A DNA stretch of 64,000 bases from Alcaligenes aquatilis (GCF_003076515.1 NZ_CP022390.1:744001-808000), one strand, 5' to 3'. Shown: positions 17,624 to 29,319, numbered from the stretch's first letter. Notes: generated from the letters alone by a model not told the origin. Numbers and translations: made by a program.

Positions 17624-20600
17624 GTGAGCCAAATCCTGTACTTCCCCGGTTCGTCCGTGCTCTCCGCATTTCGTCGTGAGCGTTTGCTAGAGCGTGTCGA
17701 GCAGCGCCAACTGCCTGTTGCCGACATTCTTGCCTTGCACGAATACTATGTCTGGACTGAAGAGTCCGGTCTGGATGCCAGTGCGCGCCAGCACCTGAGC
17801 GATCTGCTGGACGATGGTCTGCCTGCGCTGGACCCTGAGCCGCCTAAAGGCGCCCTGGTTCTGCGAGTCGTTCCTCGTTTGGGGACCGTCTCGCCCTGGG
17901 CCAGTAAAGCGACTGACATCGCCCATAACTGTGGCTTGCAAGCGGTACGCCGTATCGAGCGTGGCGTGCGCTACATCATCACCCCCAAGCGTGGCTTGTT
18001 AGGCGCTAAAGAGCTGGATCAGGCGCAGCTGGAGCAACTGGCTGCCTTGCTGCACGATCGCATGACCGAGACGGTAGTGGGCCTGGATTTTGACGGACAG
18101 GACCTGTTCACGCAGTTGGAAGGCAAACCTATTCAGACCGTAGATGTGCTGGGCGGTGGCGTGGCAACCTTGAAGCAGGCCAACGAGGAAATGGGCCTGG
18201 CGCTGTCCGAGGACGAAATTGAATACCTGATGGATGCCTTCACACGTCTGGGTCGTAACCCGCACGATGTGGAGCTGATGATGTTCGCACAAGCCAATAG
18301 CGAACACTGCCGTCACAAGATTTTTAACGCGCAGTGGGTAATTGACGGTCAAAACCAGGGCAAGACCTTGTTTGGCATGATCCGCGAAACTCACGCCGCT
18401 CAGCCTGAAAACACCGTGGTGGCCTATGCGGATAACGCTGCCATCATGACGGGTGGCCCTGCCACCTTGTTCCACGCCGGTATCAACGATCAGGCCAACG
18501 AGCCCGTGTATCAGCGCCATGACGCGCTGGTGCATACCTTGATGAAGGTGGAAACCCACAATCACCCCACCGCAATTGCTCCATTCCCTGGTGCGTCTAC
18601 TGGTGCCGGTGGCGAAATTCGGGACGAAGGCGCAACCGGTCGTGGTTCCAAGCCCAAAGCGGGTTTGACTGGCTTTACCGTGTCCAATCTGTGTTTCCCT
18701 GAGCAAATGGAACCTTGGGAAAAAGACTCCCATGGCATTCCTGACCGTATCGCCAGCCCGCTGGACATCATGATTGAAGGCCCGATTGGTGGTGCTGCCT
18801 TCAATAACGAATTTGGTCGTCCTAACCTCTTGGGCTACTTCCGTACCTTTGAACAAACGGCAGGCGATCAGCGCTGGGGTTACCACAAGCCCATCATGAT
18901 TGCCGGTGGTCTGGGCTCGATTGACGATCGCCTGACTCACAAAGACCCGCTACCCGTGGGCGCCTTGCTGATTCAGCTCGGTGGCCCCGGTATGCGTATT
19001 GGTATGGGTGGCGGTGCTGCTTCCAGTATGGGTGTGGGGGCGAACCGTGCCGAACTGGATTTTGACTCCGTGCAGCGTGGCAACCCGGAAATGGAACGCC
19101 GCGCCCAGGAAGTGATCGACCGCTGCTGGCAGCAAGGCCAGAACAACCCCATTATTGCCATCCACGACGTGGGGGCGGGTGGTCTGTCCAACGCATTCCC
19201 TGAACTGGTGAACGATGCCGAGCGTGGCGCCATTTTTGAATTGACTCGCGTTCCGTTGGAAGAGTCGGGTCTGTCGCCTGCTGAAATCTGGTCCAACGAA
19301 TCCCAGGAGCGTTACGTCCTGGCCATTCTGCCCCAGGACTTGTCGCGCTTCGAGCGTATCGCTCAGCGTGAGCGTTGCCCCTTTGCTGTAGTGGGCGTGG
19401 CAACCGAAGAGCGTCAATTGCGCGTGACTTTCGGCGAGGGCCTGCCGGGTGTGGACGAAGTGCACACCCCCAAAAGCATCGAGGAGCGTCCTGTTGACGT
19501 GCCTATGGATGTGATTCTGGGTAAAGCCCCGCGCATGGAGCGTGACGTCAAGCGTCTGGACGGCGTGGCCGAACAGTTGGACCTGACCGTTCTTCCCTTG
19601 ACTGAAGCCATGCACCGGGTGCTGCGCCACCCCACCGTGGCCAACAAGACTTTCCTGATTAGCATTGGCGACCGCAGTGTGGGTGGCCTGTGCAGCCGCG
19701 ATCAGATGGTTGGCCCTTGGCAAGTGCCTGTGGCCGATTGTGCTGTGACGCTGGCCGATTTTGAAGGCGTGCGTGGCGAAGCCATGTCCATGGGCGAGCG
19801 TAGCCCTAGCGCTATGATCGACGCTGCTGCCTCGGGCCGTATGGCTGTGGCTGAAGCCCTGACTAACTTGGTCGCCAGCGATGTGCGTGACCTGAAAGAC
19901 GTCAAATTGTCCGCCAACTGGATGGCCGCTTGCGGTGTAGATGGCCAGGACGCTGCCTTGTTCGACACCGTTCAGGCTGTCAGCCAGTGGTGCCAGAGCC
20001 TGGGTCTGTCCATTCCGGTGGGCAAGGACTCCTTGTCCATGCGTACCAGTTGGGAACAAGACGGTGAATCCCGTCAGGTGATCTCGCCCGTTTCCCTGGT
20101 TGTGACCGCTTTTGCCCAAGTGGCCGATGTGCGTCGCACACTGACCCCTCAACTGCAAACCAATGTGGGCGACACCGCGCTGGTCTTGATCGACTTGGGG
20201 CAGGGCAAGCAGCGCATGGGCGCCTCCGTATTGGCTCATGCCTTCAATCAGGTTGGCCAGTCCGTACCGGATATGCAGGATGCCGAAGCCATGCTGGCGT
20301 TTGTAAAGGTGATTCGCCAATTGGCCGACCAGGATCTGATTCTGGCCTACCACGACCGTTCCGACGGGGGTTTGGCCGCGACTGTGGCCGAAATGGCCTT
20401 TGCCGGTCACACAGGCGTGTCCGTGAACCTGGATATGCTGACCATCGATCCGCATGCTGCCGATTGGGGTGACTACAAGATTCGCGCCGAACAGGTTTCC
20501 GTACAGCGTGATGAAATCACCTTGCGTGCCTTGTTCAATGAAGAAGCGGGTGCGGTTATTCAGGTGCCGTTGGCCCAGCGTGATCAGGTCATGCAAACCC

Positions 20601-21685
20601 TGCGTGAAGCGGGCTTGTCGGCCCACTCCCACGTGATTGGTGGCTTGAACAAGACCGATCAGGTCGAGTTCTACCGTGATGGCGCTTGCATTTACCAGGC
20701 CCCTCGTGTGGAACTGGCACAACAGTGGAGTGAAGTTAGCCGCCGCATCATGGAGCGCCGCGATAACCCCGCTTGCGCACAGGCTGAATTTGATCGCTGG
20801 GAAGACGTGCAAGACCCCGGTATTACGCCGCGCGTCCTGTTCAACCCGCAGGAAGATATTGCTGCTCCTTTCATCGCTACCGGCAAGCGCCCCCGCGTGG
20901 CAATCTTGCGCGAACAGGGGTGCAATAGCCAAGTCGAAATGGCCTGGGCATTTGACACCGCCGGTTTCGAGGCTGTGGACGTACACATGACCGACTTGCT
21001 GTCGGGTCGCGCATCGCTGGAAGGCATGCAGGGCATGGTGGCTGTGGGTGGTTTCAGCTACGGCGACGTTCTGGGCGCGGGTGAAGGCTGGGCCAAGACC
21101 ATTCGTTTCAACAATCAATTGTCCGACCAGTTTGCAGCCTTTTTCGGTCGCAGCGACACCTTCGGTCTGGGTATTTGTAATGGTTGCCAGATGATGGCTG
21201 CCTTGGCTCCCATGATTCCAGGTGCGGAGTTCTGGCCACGCTTTACCCGTAACCAGTCGGAAAAGTATGAGGCTCGGTTCTCCAGTGTGGAAATCGCTGC
21301 TTCGCCATCCTTGTTCTTCAAGGGCATGGAAGGTACGCGCCTGCCCGTGGCTGTTGCTCACGGTGAAGGCTTTGCCAACTTCCAGCGTCAAGGCGATGTC
21401 TCCAAGGTCGCTGCTGCGGTTCACTTTGTGGATCACCGTGGTCAACACACCGAGCAATACCCACTGAACCCCAACGGCAGCCCTTACGGTTTGACGGGTG
21501 TCACCACGGCAGATGGCCGCTTTACCATCATGATGCCTCACCCGGAACGCGTGACGCGTAACGTCATGATGTCCTGGACGCCAGAGCAGTGGGGCGCCGC
21601 CGATCAGGGGGCTGATCAGATGGCAAATGGTGGATTTACTCCCTGGATGCGGATGTTTCGCAACGCTCGGGTCTGGATTGCGTAA
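17624..21685 (+). CDS. purL: Phosphoribosylformylglycinamidine synthase
   Basis: Large-type FGAM synthase, fourth step of de novo purine synthesis, converting FGAR, glutamine and ATP to FGAM. It is 1353 aa from GTG 17624, where [18 protein letters not shown] is the typical beginning; reading from 17558 adds an unrelated leader. The order is an N-terminal PurS-like domain, linker with [15 protein letters not shown], two AIRS-type ATP domains ([31 protein letters not shown]), and a C-terminal class I glutaminase with GICNGCQMM (Cys), a late His and MPHPER. It appears complete and is monocistronic or cotranscribed with guaB 43 bases downstream. Confidence 0.97.
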   Translation: MSQILYFPGSSVLSAFRRERLLERVEQRQLPVADILALHEYYVWTEESGLDASARQHLSDLLDDGLPALDPEPPKGALVLRVVPRLGTVSPWASKATDIAHNCGLQAVRRIERGVRYIITPKRGLLGAKELDQAQLEQLAALLHDRMTETVVGLDFDGQDLFTQLEGKPIQTVDVLGGGVATLKQANEEMGLALSEDEIEYLMDAFTRLGRNPHDVELMMFAQANSEHCRHKIFNAQWVIDGQNQGKTLFGMIRETHAAQPENTVVAYADNAAIMTGGPATLFHAGINDQANEPVYQRHDALVHTLMKVETHNHPTAIAPFPGASTGAGGEIRDEGATGRGSKPKAGLTGFTVSNLCFPEQMEPWEKDSHGIPDRIASPLDIMIEGPIGGAAFNNEFGRPNLLGYFRTFEQTAGDQRWGYHKPIMIAGGLGSIDDRLTHKDPLPVGALLIQLGGPGMRIGMGGGAASSMGVGANRAELDFDSVQRGNPEMERRAQEVIDRCWQQGQNNPIIAIHDVGAGGLSNAFPELVNDAERGAIFELTRVPLEESGLSPAEIWSNESQERYVLAILPQDLSRFERIAQRERCPFAVVGVATEERQLRVTFGEGLPGVDEVHTPKSIEERPVDVPMDVILGKAPRMERDVKRLDGVAEQLDLTVLPLTEAMHRVLRHPTVANKTFLISIGDRSVGGLCSRDQMVGPWQVPVADCAVTLADFEGVRGEAMSMGERSPSAMIDAAASGRMAVAEALTNLVASDVRDLKDVKLSANWMAACGVDGQDAALFDTVQAVSQWCQSLGLSIPVGKDSLSMRTSWEQDGESRQVISPVSLVVTAFAQVADVRRTLTPQLQTNVGDTALVLIDLGQGKQRMGASVLAHAFNQVGQSVPDMQDAEAMLAFVKVIRQLADQDLILAYHDRSDGGLAATVAEMAFAGHTGVSVNLDMLTIDPHAADWGDYKIRAEQVSVQRDEITLRALFNEEAGAVIQVPLAQRDQVMQTLREAGLSAHSHVIGGLNKTDQVEFYRDGACIYQAPRVELAQQWSEVSRRIMERRDNPACAQAEFDRWEDVQDPGITPRVLFNPQEDIAAPFIATGKRPRVAILREQGCNSQVEMAWAFDTAGFEAVDVHMTDLLSGRASLEGMQGMVAVGGFSYGDVLGAGEGWAKTIRFNNQLSDQFAAFFGRSDTFGLGICNGCQMMAALAPMIPGAEFWPRFTRNQSEKYEARFSSVEIAASPSLFFKGMEGTRLPVAVAHGEGFANFQRQGDVSKVAAAVHFVDHRGQHTEQYPLNPNGSPYGLTGVTTADGRFTIMMPHPERVTRNVMMSWTPEQWGAADQGADQMANGGFTPWMRMFRNARVWIA

Positions 21686-21728
21686 TTGCTTACGCGTATA
21701 ATCGATTTTTGGACGGAGTTATAAAAGC

Positions 21729-23189
21729 ATGCGTCTCATCAAGAAAGCACTGACCTTCGACGATGTGTTGTTGGTTCCCGCTTACTCCGAGGTTCTGCCT
21801 CGTGATACATCCTTGCTCACCCGCTTTACGCGGGACATCACCCTGAATATTCCGCTGGTTTCGGCTGCCATGGATACGGTAACCGAAGCGCGCTTGGCTA
21901 TTGCCATGGCACAGGAAGGCGGTATTGGGATCATCCATAAGAACCTGACGGCTGATGCCCAGGCACGTGAAGTTGCACGTGTGAAGCGTCACGAGTTCGG
22001 TATCGTGATTGACCCGGTTACTGTCACGCCCACCATGAAGGTGCGCGATGCCATCAATCTGCAGCGTCAACACGGAATTTCCGGTCTGCCTGTGGTGGAA
22101 GCCGGCAAGTTGGTAGGTATTGTTACCAACCGCGACCTGCGCTTTGAAGACCGCCTGGATCTGCCTTTGCGTGATGTCATGACGCCTCAAGAGCGTTTGA
22201 TCACCATGCACGAAGGCGCCACGCTGGACGAGGCGCAGGCCCTGATGCACCGCCACCGCCTGGAGCGCGTGCTGATCGTTAACGATCAGTTCCAGCTGCG
22301 TGGTCTGGCAACGGTTAAGGATATTGTCAAAAACACCGAGCACCCTCTGGCCAGCAAAGACAGCCACGGTCAGTTGCGCGTTGGCGCTGCGGTCGGTGTG
22401 GGTGACGGTACCGAAGAACGTGTCGAAAAACTGGCCGCAGCCGGTGTGGACGTGGTGGTGGTGGACACTGCCCACGGTCACTCCCGTGGTGTTATCGAAC
22501 GCGTTCGCTGGGTCAAGAAGAATTTTCCTCGCATTCAGGTTATTGGCGGCAACATTGCTACCGCTGATGCCGCTCGTGCTCTGGTCGAGGCCGGTGCAGA
22601 TTGCGTCAAGGTCGGTATCGGTCCTGGCTCTATTTGTACGACTCGTATCGTGGCCGGTGTGGGGGTCCCTCAAATTACAGCAATTGCTGACGTTGCCAAG
22701 GCACTGGAAGGTACTGGCGTACCTTTGATCGCTGACGGCGGTATCCGCTTCTCCGGCGATGTGTCCAAGGCTTTGGCCGCGGGTGCATCCGCTTGCATGA
22801 TGGGCGGTATGTTTGCCGGTACCGAAGAGTCTCCCGGCGAAGTGGTGCTGTTCCAGGGCCGTTCGTACAAGTCCTATCGCGGTATGGGTAGCTTGGGCGC
22901 CATGGTTGATGGTTCGGCTGACCGCTACTTCCAGGATCCTTCGAACAACGCTGACAAGCTGGTTCCAGAAGGTATTGAAGGCCGTGTACCTTACAAGGGC
23001 AGTGTTATTGCCATTATTTACCAACTGATTGGCGGCATCCGTGCTTCCATGGGCTACTGCGGTTGCAAATCCATTGAGGAATTGCACACCAAGGCCGAGT
23101 TCGTGGAAATTACGGCTGCGGGCGTACGTGAGTCTCACGTGCATGATGTGCAGATCACCAAGGAAGCGCCGAACTACCGCGCGGACTGA
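21729..23189 (+). CDS. guaB: Inosine-5'-monophosphate dehydrogenase
   Basis: Oxidises IMP to XMP with NAD, the committed step to GMP. It is 486 aa with the usual layout: N-terminal barrel strands ([16 protein letters not shown]), a Bateman pair of CBS domains at about residues 93-205, then the catalytic barrel with VDTAHGHS, the active-site loop [13 protein letters not shown] (catalytic Cys near residue 303) and the flap region [10 protein letters not shown]. The start is the ATG after GGAGTTATAAAAGC. A strong terminator follows. guaA lies 1.8 kb downstream, separated by two other genes. Confidence 0.97.
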   Translation: MRLIKKALTFDDVLLVPAYSEVLPRDTSLLTRFTRDITLNIPLVSAAMDTVTEARLAIAMAQEGGIGIIHKNLTADAQAREVARVKRHEFGIVIDPVTVTPTMKVRDAINLQRQHGISGLPVVEAGKLVGIVTNRDLRFEDRLDLPLRDVMTPQERLITMHEGATLDEAQALMHRHRLERVLIVNDQFQLRGLATVKDIVKNTEHPLASKDSHGQLRVGAAVGVGDGTEERVEKLAAAGVDVVVVDTAHGHSRGVIERVRWVKKNFPRIQVIGGNIATADAARALVEAGADCVKVGIGPGSICTTRIVAGVGVPQITAIADVAKALEGTGVPLIADGGIRFSGDVSKALAAGASACMMGGMFAGTEESPGEVVLFQGRSYKSYRGMGSLGAMVDGSADRYFQDPSNNADKLVPEGIEGRVPYKGSVIAIIYQLIGGIRASMGYCGCKSIEELHTKAEFVEITAAGVRESHVHDVQITKEAPNYRAD

Positions 23190-23214
23190 TCTTAGCCAGT
23201 CTCTTGCATGCCAG

Positions 23215-23247
23215 AAACCGCCAGCCTTTGGGTTGGCGGTTTTTTTT
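23215..23247 (+). terminator. Intrinsic terminator of guaB
   Basis: A stem at 23215-23226 (AAACCGCCAGCC) pairs with 23231-23242, with one G-T pair and a TTTG loop, and is followed by a T-run. Confidence 0.92.
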
Positions 23248-23492
23248 ATGTCAAATTTGGCTGATCGGATGATAGAGGGTGGCCTTGTTTTTGATCAGGG
23301 CGTGAAGGTGGCTAGCTAACTGTTTGGGGATGCTGGCACAACAGTCAAACTCTATTACCATGGCTTATCGTGTGGAGCACCGTGCGGGTAATGTATCTAG
23401 CGGCCTGCACAATTAACGCGATTTTCATGACTAGCTTCGCTCCTTGTTTTCCTGTTTTTACTCATCATTCAGATATGTAAAGGAGAGTATGT

Positions 23493-23618
23493 ATGGAACT
23501 TAAGCCTGGCCCTAAACCTGTTGCCAAATCAACGGGTAAGCTCGATCAGCGTCGTCGTGACAACAAACAAACCCCTGGAAATACGTCAGCCCTTAAACCT
23601 AGTAAGCCTAAGAAATAG
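23493..23618 (+). CDS. Small basic protein of unknown function (41 aa)
   Basis: An ATG at 23493, with AAGGAGAG eight to nine bases upstream, opens a 41-codon frame ending TAG at 23618. The product begins MELKPGPKPVAK and ends LKPSKPKK. It is strongly basic and Pro/Lys-rich, without Cys or hydrophobic helices, so it is probably a disordered, nucleic-acid- or ribosome-associated peptide, though that is inference. A perfect terminator lies about 95 bases downstream and the guaB terminator upstream, so it sits in its own transcription unit. I do not recognise a family. Confidence 0.65.
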   Translation: MELKPGPKPVAKSTGKLDQRRRDNKQTPGNTSALKPSKPKK

Positions 23619-23712
23619 CTTCTTTCGCTTTGATTGCTTTTCCATATCGCAGACGCTGCGTGGGAGAAGGATTGAATCGATTCAATAGCCGATTCTGGTC
23701 ATGATGTGTTTT

Positions 23713-23746
23713 AACCTGAGTCCAGTGCAAGGACTCAGGTTTTTTA
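23713..23746 (+). terminator. Intrinsic terminator downstream of the 41-aa gene
   Basis: AACCTGAGTCC (23713-23723) pairs perfectly with GGACTCAGGTT (23731-23741) around a 7-base loop, followed by further T residues. It closes the small-gene unit. Confidence 0.9.
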
Positions 23747-23940
23747 GTTTATTGAAGAAGCCGTTTTGGGGAATAGCGCTTATGGTAGGGTTTGAAAAGT
23801 TGGGCCGTAAGCTTGTTATTCAGAGGCTTGGCTCCAGGTCGATACCATTGAGTGCATGAGGGCCGCCGCTGTCCGGCGACATGAGAAAGTGCTCCACGCA
23901 AATTCTATTGTCCTGGCGGCCAGGTTTTCCCACAGGCTGA

Positions 23941-24831
23941 CTAGTCTGCAATCTCTAACAGCAAGCGGCTCAGCAGATCCGGGTGGGTAATCGCCGCGCT
24001 ATGTCCGCTTTCCAATTCACGGAACTCCCAATCCTTCTGCTGGCGGGCCCACTCGCGAGACGTGTCTACGCCGCGAAAAGTCGGCTGCGTGCAGGAAATA
24101 TAGGAGCAGGGCCGGGAATTGCCGATAACCGGGTTTTGCAATAGCAAAGCCGATTTGTAAACGCTAAGCGGCTGCGGCGTCAGGCGGTTTCCAACGAAGT
24201 GCAAATCCTCTGTAGCATGCAAGCCCAACGCGCTAAGGGGAGGAGGGGGGACGGCGGGGATTGTGCTTTGGCCGGCCGAGGCGATCATGTTTTCCACCAT
24301 TTTTTCAGGTAGGGTATCAAACGTGCTCGTACCATTGGGCAGGATAAAGGCATCCAGATAAATCAGATGGCGTATGCAACGGGGCATGACATCGGCCACA
24401 CCACTAATCACCAGTCCACCAAAACTGTGGCCCACCAAAATGACATTGGACAGTTCCTCCCAACGTATCAAATTAGCGACATCGTCCACAAAGGTATTCA
24501 GGGTGATGTTTGGGTTGAGCAAGTGGCTGCGTTCGCCCAGGCCGGTCAGCGTAGGGGTATAGACTTTATGGCCTTTGGCCTGCAGCCGTGAGGCCAGTCG
24601 GGACCAACACCAACCACCATGCCAGGCGCCATGAACCAGCACAAACGTCAGGCTGTCGGATACCTCGTCGGTATCTTCCTGGCATTCGTAGGCAAAGCTG
24701 TGCGAGCGATCGCTGGCGGGACCGGGAACAGGGATATAGCTGCCGCCGCTTTGCTGTGGACCGGCCTGTGCAGGTCGGGATTCATGGTGTTCATTGAGCT
24801 CGCTCGGATGAGGGGTACGACTCGAAGACAT
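23941..24831 (-). CDS. Alpha/beta hydrolase, plant esterase/hydroxynitrile-lyase-like
   Basis: 296 aa from ATG 24831 (GGGAG upstream). The first ~60 residues are Ser/Pro-rich and poorly structured. The hydrolase core then starts with FVLVHGAWHGGWCWSRL and has the nucleophile elbow LVGHSFGG and the late His in ELESGHSAAITHP. This pattern (HGAWHGGWCW, TLTGLGER) is shared with bacterial EstC-type esterases and plant methylesterases. The N-terminal part lacks a clear signal peptide. It lies on the strand opposite guaB and guaA, and its substrate is unknown. Confidence 0.85.
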   Translation of the reverse strand: MSSSRTPHPSELNEHHESRPAQAGPQQSGGSYIPVPGPASDRSHSFAYECQEDTDEVSDSLTFVLVHGAWHGGWCWSRLASRLQAKGHKVYTPTLTGLGERSHLLNPNITLNTFVDDVANLIRWEELSNVILVGHSFGGLVISGVADVMPRCIRHLIYLDAFILPNGTSTFDTLPEKMVENMIASAGQSTIPAVPPPPLSALGLHATEDLHFVGNRLTPQPLSVYKSALLLQNPVIGNSRPCSYISCTQPTFRGVDTSREWARQQKDWEFRELESGHSAAITHPDLLSRLLLEIAD

Positions 24832-24992
24832 GCTGAAACTCCCAAAATGGCTGCATGTACTGTAGCTGCCTTGCCGCATGAATACCAGTGATGCAGGACA
24901 ATTTCAGCCTGGAGTATTTCTGCGGCTCCCTAAGCGGCGCTACACAGCGTAAAATAGATCCTTTACCGCTTTATTATTGGCTCGATACTTTC

Positions 24993-26579
24993 ATGCACCA
25001 GCGAATTCTGATTCTTGATTACGGCTCCCAGGTCACCCAGCTTATTGCGCGTCGTGTACGCGAAGCCGGTGCTTACTGTGAAATTCACCCCGGTGATGTC
25101 AGCGATGAATTCATCCGTTCCCAAGAAGGCCTGAAAGGGATCATTCTGTCGGGCAGCCACGCTTCTGTTTACGCCGAAGATGCCCTTCAAGTGCCCGCTG
25201 CTGCTTTTAATGCCGGCGTACCCGTTCTGGGCATTTGCTATGGCATGCAAGCCATGGCCCGCCAACTGGGTGGCGTTACGGAAGGCTCGGACAAGCGTGA
25301 ATTCGGTTACGCCGAAGTCCGCGCTCACGGCCACACCAAGCTGCTGGACGGTATCCAGGATTTCACCACGGCAGAAGGCCACGGCATGCTTAAAGTCTGG
25401 ATGAGCCACGGTGACAAGGTCACCGCGCTGCCCCCTGGCTTCAAGCTGATGGCTTCCACGCCCACCTGCCCCATCGCCGGTATGGCCGATGAAGATCGCG
25501 GCTTTTATGCTGTCCAGTTCCACCCCGAAGTCACCCATACCGTCCAAGGTGCTGCCTTGTTCCAACGCTTTGTGCGCGACATCTGCGGTTGCGTGGGCGA
25601 CTGGAACATGCCGGACTACGTGCAAGAGGCTATTGCCAATATTCGTGAACAAGTTGGCGACGAAGAAGTTATCTTGGCCCTGTCCGGTGGTGTAGATTCC
25701 TCCGTTGCTGCCGCTTTGATCCACCAGGCTATCGGCGACAAGCTGACCTGCGTATTCGTGGATCACGGCCTGCTGCGTCTGAACGAAGCCCAGCAAGTCA
25801 TGAGCACCTTCGCCGACAATATGGGTTTGAAAATCATCCATATCGACGCTTCCGACCGCTTCCTGGGCAAACTGGCCGGTGTTACCGATCCAGAAGCCAA
25901 GCGCAAGATCATTGGCCGCGAATTTGTGGAAATCTTCCAGGAAGAAGCCGCGAAACTCAGCAACGCCCGCTGGTTGGCCCAAGGCACAATCTACCCGGAC
26001 GTCATCGAATCTGCCGCTGCCAAATCCGGTAAAGCCACTGGCATCAAATCCCACCACAACGTGGGCGGCCTGCCAGACACGCTGAACCTGAAGTTGCTGG
26101 AGCCCCTGCGCGAACTGTTCAAAGACGAAGTGCGCAAACTGGGCGTAGCCCTGGGCCTGCCACCCGCAATGGTCTACCGTCACCCCTTCCCAGGCCCAGG
26201 CTTGGGTGTCCGTATCCTGGGTGAAATCAAGCGCGAATACGCAGACCTGCTGCGCCAAGCTGATGCCATCTTCATCGAAGAGTTGCGCAACACCGTCGAC
26301 CAAGAAACCGGCAAGAACTGGTACGACCTGACTTCTCAGGCCTTCACTGTTTTCCTGCCCGTGAAAAGCGTAGGCGTGATGGGCGACGCCCGTACCTACG
26401 AATACGTTGTTGCCATGCGCGCAGTACAGACAACCGACTTCATGACGGCTGACTGGGCTGAACTGCCATACTCGCTGCTCAAGCGTACCTCTGGCCGTAT
26501 CATCAACGAAGTGCGTGGCATTAACCGTGTGACGTACGACGTAAGCAGCAAGCCGCCAGCGACGATTGAGTGGGAATGA
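24993..26579 (+). CDS. guaA: GMP synthase (glutamine-hydrolysing)
   Basis: Converts XMP, glutamine and ATP to GMP. It is 528 aa from ATG 24993 ([17 protein letters not shown]); the frame extending to 24888 is unlike the family. A class I glutaminase occupies residues ~1-200, with the catalytic Cys in GICYGMQAM and the His/Glu in FHPEVTHT. The ATP-pyrophosphatase P-loop LSGGVDSSV follows near residue 232, and the C-terminal dimerisation domain ends in PPATIEWE. The gene is complete and followed by a good terminator. Confidence 0.97.
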   Translation: MHQRILILDYGSQVTQLIARRVREAGAYCEIHPGDVSDEFIRSQEGLKGIILSGSHASVYAEDALQVPAAAFNAGVPVLGICYGMQAMARQLGGVTEGSDKREFGYAEVRAHGHTKLLDGIQDFTTAEGHGMLKVWMSHGDKVTALPPGFKLMASTPTCPIAGMADEDRGFYAVQFHPEVTHTVQGAALFQRFVRDICGCVGDWNMPDYVQEAIANIREQVGDEEVILALSGGVDSSVAAALIHQAIGDKLTCVFVDHGLLRLNEAQQVMSTFADNMGLKIIHIDASDRFLGKLAGVTDPEAKRKIIGREFVEIFQEEAAKLSNARWLAQGTIYPDVIESAAAKSGKATGIKSHHNVGGLPDTLNLKLLEPLRELFKDEVRKLGVALGLPPAMVYRHPFPGPGLGVRILGEIKREYADLLRQADAIFIEELRNTVDQETGKNWYDLTSQAFTVFLPVKSVGVMGDARTYEYVVAMRAVQTTDFMTADWAELPYSLLKRTSGRIINEVRGINRVTYDVSSKPPATIEWE

Positions 26580-26625
26580 TCCCCCGTCTGGCACGGCCAG
26601 GCACTTGATGGCATAAAAAGCCGCT

Positions 26626-26653
26626 AAGCCCGCGTAACTGCGGGCTTTTTTTG
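26626..26653 (+). terminator. Intrinsic terminator of guaA
   Basis: AAGCCCGC (26626-26633) and GCGGGCTT (26640-26647) form an 8-bp stem with loop GTAACT, followed by a T-run. Confidence 0.92.
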
Positions 26654-27167
26654 TTTTTGGAGTGGTGCTGCTCGGCAGAGTGAGTCAGTTTCAAACATAA
26701 GTGTTGCTGTTTCTCTGTTTTCAAGCAGCTCCCCGTCTTGCCTGTCTTTTCTTTTGGCTGCTTATCAATTTCATTGCTACGCGAAGGCGCCCAGGCGGTG
26801 GGCAGCTCGGTGTGAGCACTTGTCTGCATTTCTGACTCGGCGTGTTCTTACCCTTCAGGAACTGTTGTGCGTCACCTTCGCCAAGGAAAGGCCTCCTTTG
26901 GGTTTCTGTCACCCAATGCCAATGGCGGGCTGTTTGGCGTCGGAAATGGTAATAGGGTAGTGCGACATCGAGGTCTGCGATCCATGCCAAGAGCTTTGTG
27001 TAGCGAGGTGGGCCGGGTATAGGCACCTATCGTCGCGGGGTGAGCTGCGTTCAGACAGAGTGAAATTATTTAGCTCCCTGTGAACAGCCTACATCATGAG
27101 CAAATAGATAAAAATCGAAGTCCAGTTTTGCGCTAAGGATGATTCATATTCAGAATAAAATACATAA
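26654..27167. other. Intergenic region without a convincing gene
   Basis: About 510 bases between the guaA terminator and the next gene. Short ORFs on both strands lack ribosome binding sites and recognisable products. The last ~100 bases are AT-rich and probably hold the promoter of the gene at 27168. Confidence 0.45.
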
Positions 27168-28133
27168 ATGCATCCTCTAAAACTTGTTCTTGCTGCTGCT
27201 TTGAGCTTTACGACGATCGTTGCCCATGCGGCTGGCTTTCATCGTATTGAAATTCCGGCCGAATCGGATAGTCCTGCACTAAAAGGTGCTGTCTGGTATC
27301 CATGTTCGCAGCCCTTGGAGGAGGTAAAGATTGGTCCTTACGTCATGTCCGTTGCCAAGGATTGCCCAGTCGTTGGTCGCCATCTTCCGCTCGTGGTGAT
27401 CTCGCACGGTTGGGGTGGCACGTTCCTTGGTCATCGGGGCATTGCCGAGACTTTGGCGAATGCTGGTTTTGTCGTTGCCGCCATTAATCATGGTGACAAC
27501 GCACTGAATCCAAGGCGTTACGGAGACCTGTCTGTGTTGGTCGAAAGGCCAACTGATATCAGGCGTTTGATTGACTTCATGCTTGACTCATGGCCCGATG
27601 CGCCCAAGCTTGATGCCCAGCGTGTCGGTTTTTTTGGGTTTTCACGTGGCGGCTACACCGGGTTGGTTAGCATCGGTGCCAATCCACTTGGTGAGTTGTT
27701 ATGCAAACACAAAGACAACCCGGCCTGCGAGCAGGCGAAACAGGGGGAATTGCTGACACTTACCCATGATCCGCGCATCAAGGCTGCCGTGGTCGCTGAT
27801 CCGCTCAGTGACTTTTTCACGGTTGAGAGTTTCAAAAATGTGAAGGTGCCCGTGCAACTCTGGCGCTCTGAGCAGGGTGGTGATGGCGTAACGCCCGAAA
27901 GCGTTGCTGCCATCGCTCACGCATTGTCAGAAAGAGTCGAGTTTCATACCGTGGCTGCTGCCGAACATTTTGCTTTCTTAGCGCCGTGCACTCCCGAAAT
28001 GGCGAAGCGGGCCCCCGAAATTTGTTCAGATCCCCCTGGGTTTGACCGTCAGGTCTTCCATACGGAGCTCAATAGCACAGTGCTTGCTTTCTTTCGCAAG
28101 AATCTCGCTAACGATGAAAAGCCAGTTCCCTGA
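27168..28133 (+). CDS. Exported alpha/beta hydrolase, dienelactone-hydrolase-like
   Basis: 321-aa hydrolase with a signal peptide (MHPLKLVLAAALSFTTIVAHA, cleavage after AHA), so it should be periplasmic or secreted. The catalytic core shows VVISHGWGG near residue 80, the nucleophile elbow GFSRGG near 167-172 and the late His in AAEHFAFL. This arrangement fits the COG4188 predicted dienelactone hydrolases, which are also related to PAF acetylhydrolases. Several Cys in the mature part could form disulfides. The gene stands alone, and the substrate is unknown. Confidence 0.8.
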   Translation: MHPLKLVLAAALSFTTIVAHAAGFHRIEIPAESDSPALKGAVWYPCSQPLEEVKIGPYVMSVAKDCPVVGRHLPLVVISHGWGGTFLGHRGIAETLANAGFVVAAINHGDNALNPRRYGDLSVLVERPTDIRRLIDFMLDSWPDAPKLDAQRVGFFGFSRGGYTGLVSIGANPLGELLCKHKDNPACEQAKQGELLTLTHDPRIKAAVVADPLSDFFTVESFKNVKVPVQLWRSEQGGDGVTPESVAAIAHALSERVEFHTVAAAEHFAFLAPCTPEMAKRAPEICSDPPGFDRQVFHTELNSTVLAFFRKNLANDEKPVP

Positions 28134-28385
28134 TTGCGTTGGCGCATACGATCGTTGAAAACGGCAGTGATGGTTTCATGTTAATGGGTGTGCAGGACAC
28201 GGAATGCCTCATCCTAGCAAGCTGACAGATCGCTATTGTTCTTTGGCAACGTCAGGCCCTCAATCTTGCCAAACGAAACCTAATATCCTGGACGCTGACA
28301 ATCGGATTATCCCGCCGAGGGCTTGTAACGAGGCCACCCCGCTCATTGGCAGCCCATCTTATGCCTTAGCGTTGACTGCCTGAGC

Positions 28386-29300
28386 TTAGGCGTTAGGACT
28401 GCTTGGCACGCCGTCCGGCCCAGCCCCCCGAGCCAGATCCATAAACGCCTGCAGATAATCAATCACTGCTTCCGTTTCCCTCATTCCCAGGAAAATTTGC
28501 TTGGCGATGCCGTGCTTGCCCAGCTTTACCGGCACCACATCCAGTTTCTCTGCATACTCCTGCACCAACCATCGGGGTAGGGCTGCGACCCCTCGTCCAC
28601 TGGCTACCATCTGCATCATGATGTCTGTTGTCTCAATCGCTTTGTGGCGTCGGGGGGCGATGCCGGCGGGCAGCAGAAACTGGTTGTAGATGTCCAGCCT
28701 GTCTATGTCCACCGGATAGGAGATCAGCACCTCCCGGTCCAGGTCCTTGGGCTTGGCATAGTCCACGTTCGCCAGGGCATGGTCTTTATTGACCACCAGT
28801 ACCTGCTCGTAGTCGAACACGGGCTCAAATTTCAAACCGGGTTTATAGAGCGGGTCTGGGGTGACCAGCAGATCAATTTCATAGCCAAACAGCGCGCCGA
28901 TGCCGCCAAACTGGAATTTCTGCTTCACATCCACATCCACGTCTGGCCAGGCGCTGAGATACGGCGAGACGATCTTCAGCAGCCATTGATAGCAGGGGTG
29001 GCACTCCATGCCGATACGCAGTGATCCTCGCTCGCCTTGGGCGAACTGGCCCAGGCGTTCTTCGGCCAGATCCAACTGGGGCAGGACGCGGTTGGCAACG
29101 GCCAGCAGATACTGCCCAGCTTGCGTCAATTGCAGGTTGCGGCCTTCGCGGCGCCAGATTTCGGTGCCCAGTTGCTGCTCCAGTTTTCGCATGGTGTGGC
29201 TAAGGGCGGATTGGGTAACGTGCAGCACGCCGGCGGCGGCGGTCAGGGAGCCTTGCTTGTCAACTTGCTGGACGACGGCCAGATGGATGCGCTCTAACAT
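28386..29300 (-). CDS. metR: LysR-family regulator MetR
   Basis: 304-aa LysR-type activator of methionine genes, responsive to homocysteine in characterised MetR. An N-terminal winged HTH is visible (GSLTAAAGVLHVTQSALSHT, residues ~17-36). The effector domain carries RIGMECHPCYQWL, the MetR hallmark. It is divergent from metE with 111 bases between, and a perfect TGAA-N5-TTCA box lies just upstream of its start codon. The start is the ATG at 29300. Confidence 0.93.
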   Translation of the reverse strand: MLERIHLAVVQQVDKQGSLTAAAGVLHVTQSALSHTMRKLEQQLGTEIWRREGRNLQLTQAGQYLLAVANRVLPQLDLAEERLGQFAQGERGSLRIGMECHPCYQWLLKIVSPYLSAWPDVDVDVKQKFQFGGIGALFGYEIDLLVTPDPLYKPGLKFEPVFDYEQVLVVNKDHALANVDYAKPKDLDREVLISYPVDIDRLDIYNQFLLPAGIAPRRHKAIETTDIMMQMVASGRGVAALPRWLVQEYAEKLDVVPVKLGKHGIAKQIFLGMRETEAVIDYLQAFMDLARGAGPDGVPSSPNA

Positions 29301-29306
29301 GATACG

Positions 29307-29319
29307 TGAATGATATTCA
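29307..29319. promoter_or_regulatory. MetR binding site in the metR-metE divergent promoter
   Basis: TGAATGATATTCA is an exact match to the known MetR consensus TGAA-N5-TTCA. It lies 7 bases upstream of the metR start, where binding could repress metR while activating metE. Confidence 0.8.

Noticed and set aside
18950..21541. 863-codon open frame on the minus strand inside purL
   Set aside because: It is the antisense shadow of purL, a fully conserved enzyme on the plus strand. Long opposite frames are common in high-G+C genes.
24963..26594. 543-codon minus-strand frame over guaA
   Set aside because: Antisense shadow of guaA with no domain match.
26721..27026. 101-codon minus-strand ORF after guaA
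   Set aside because: Starts without a ribosome binding site, overlaps other short frames, and the sequence looks like non-coding DNA.
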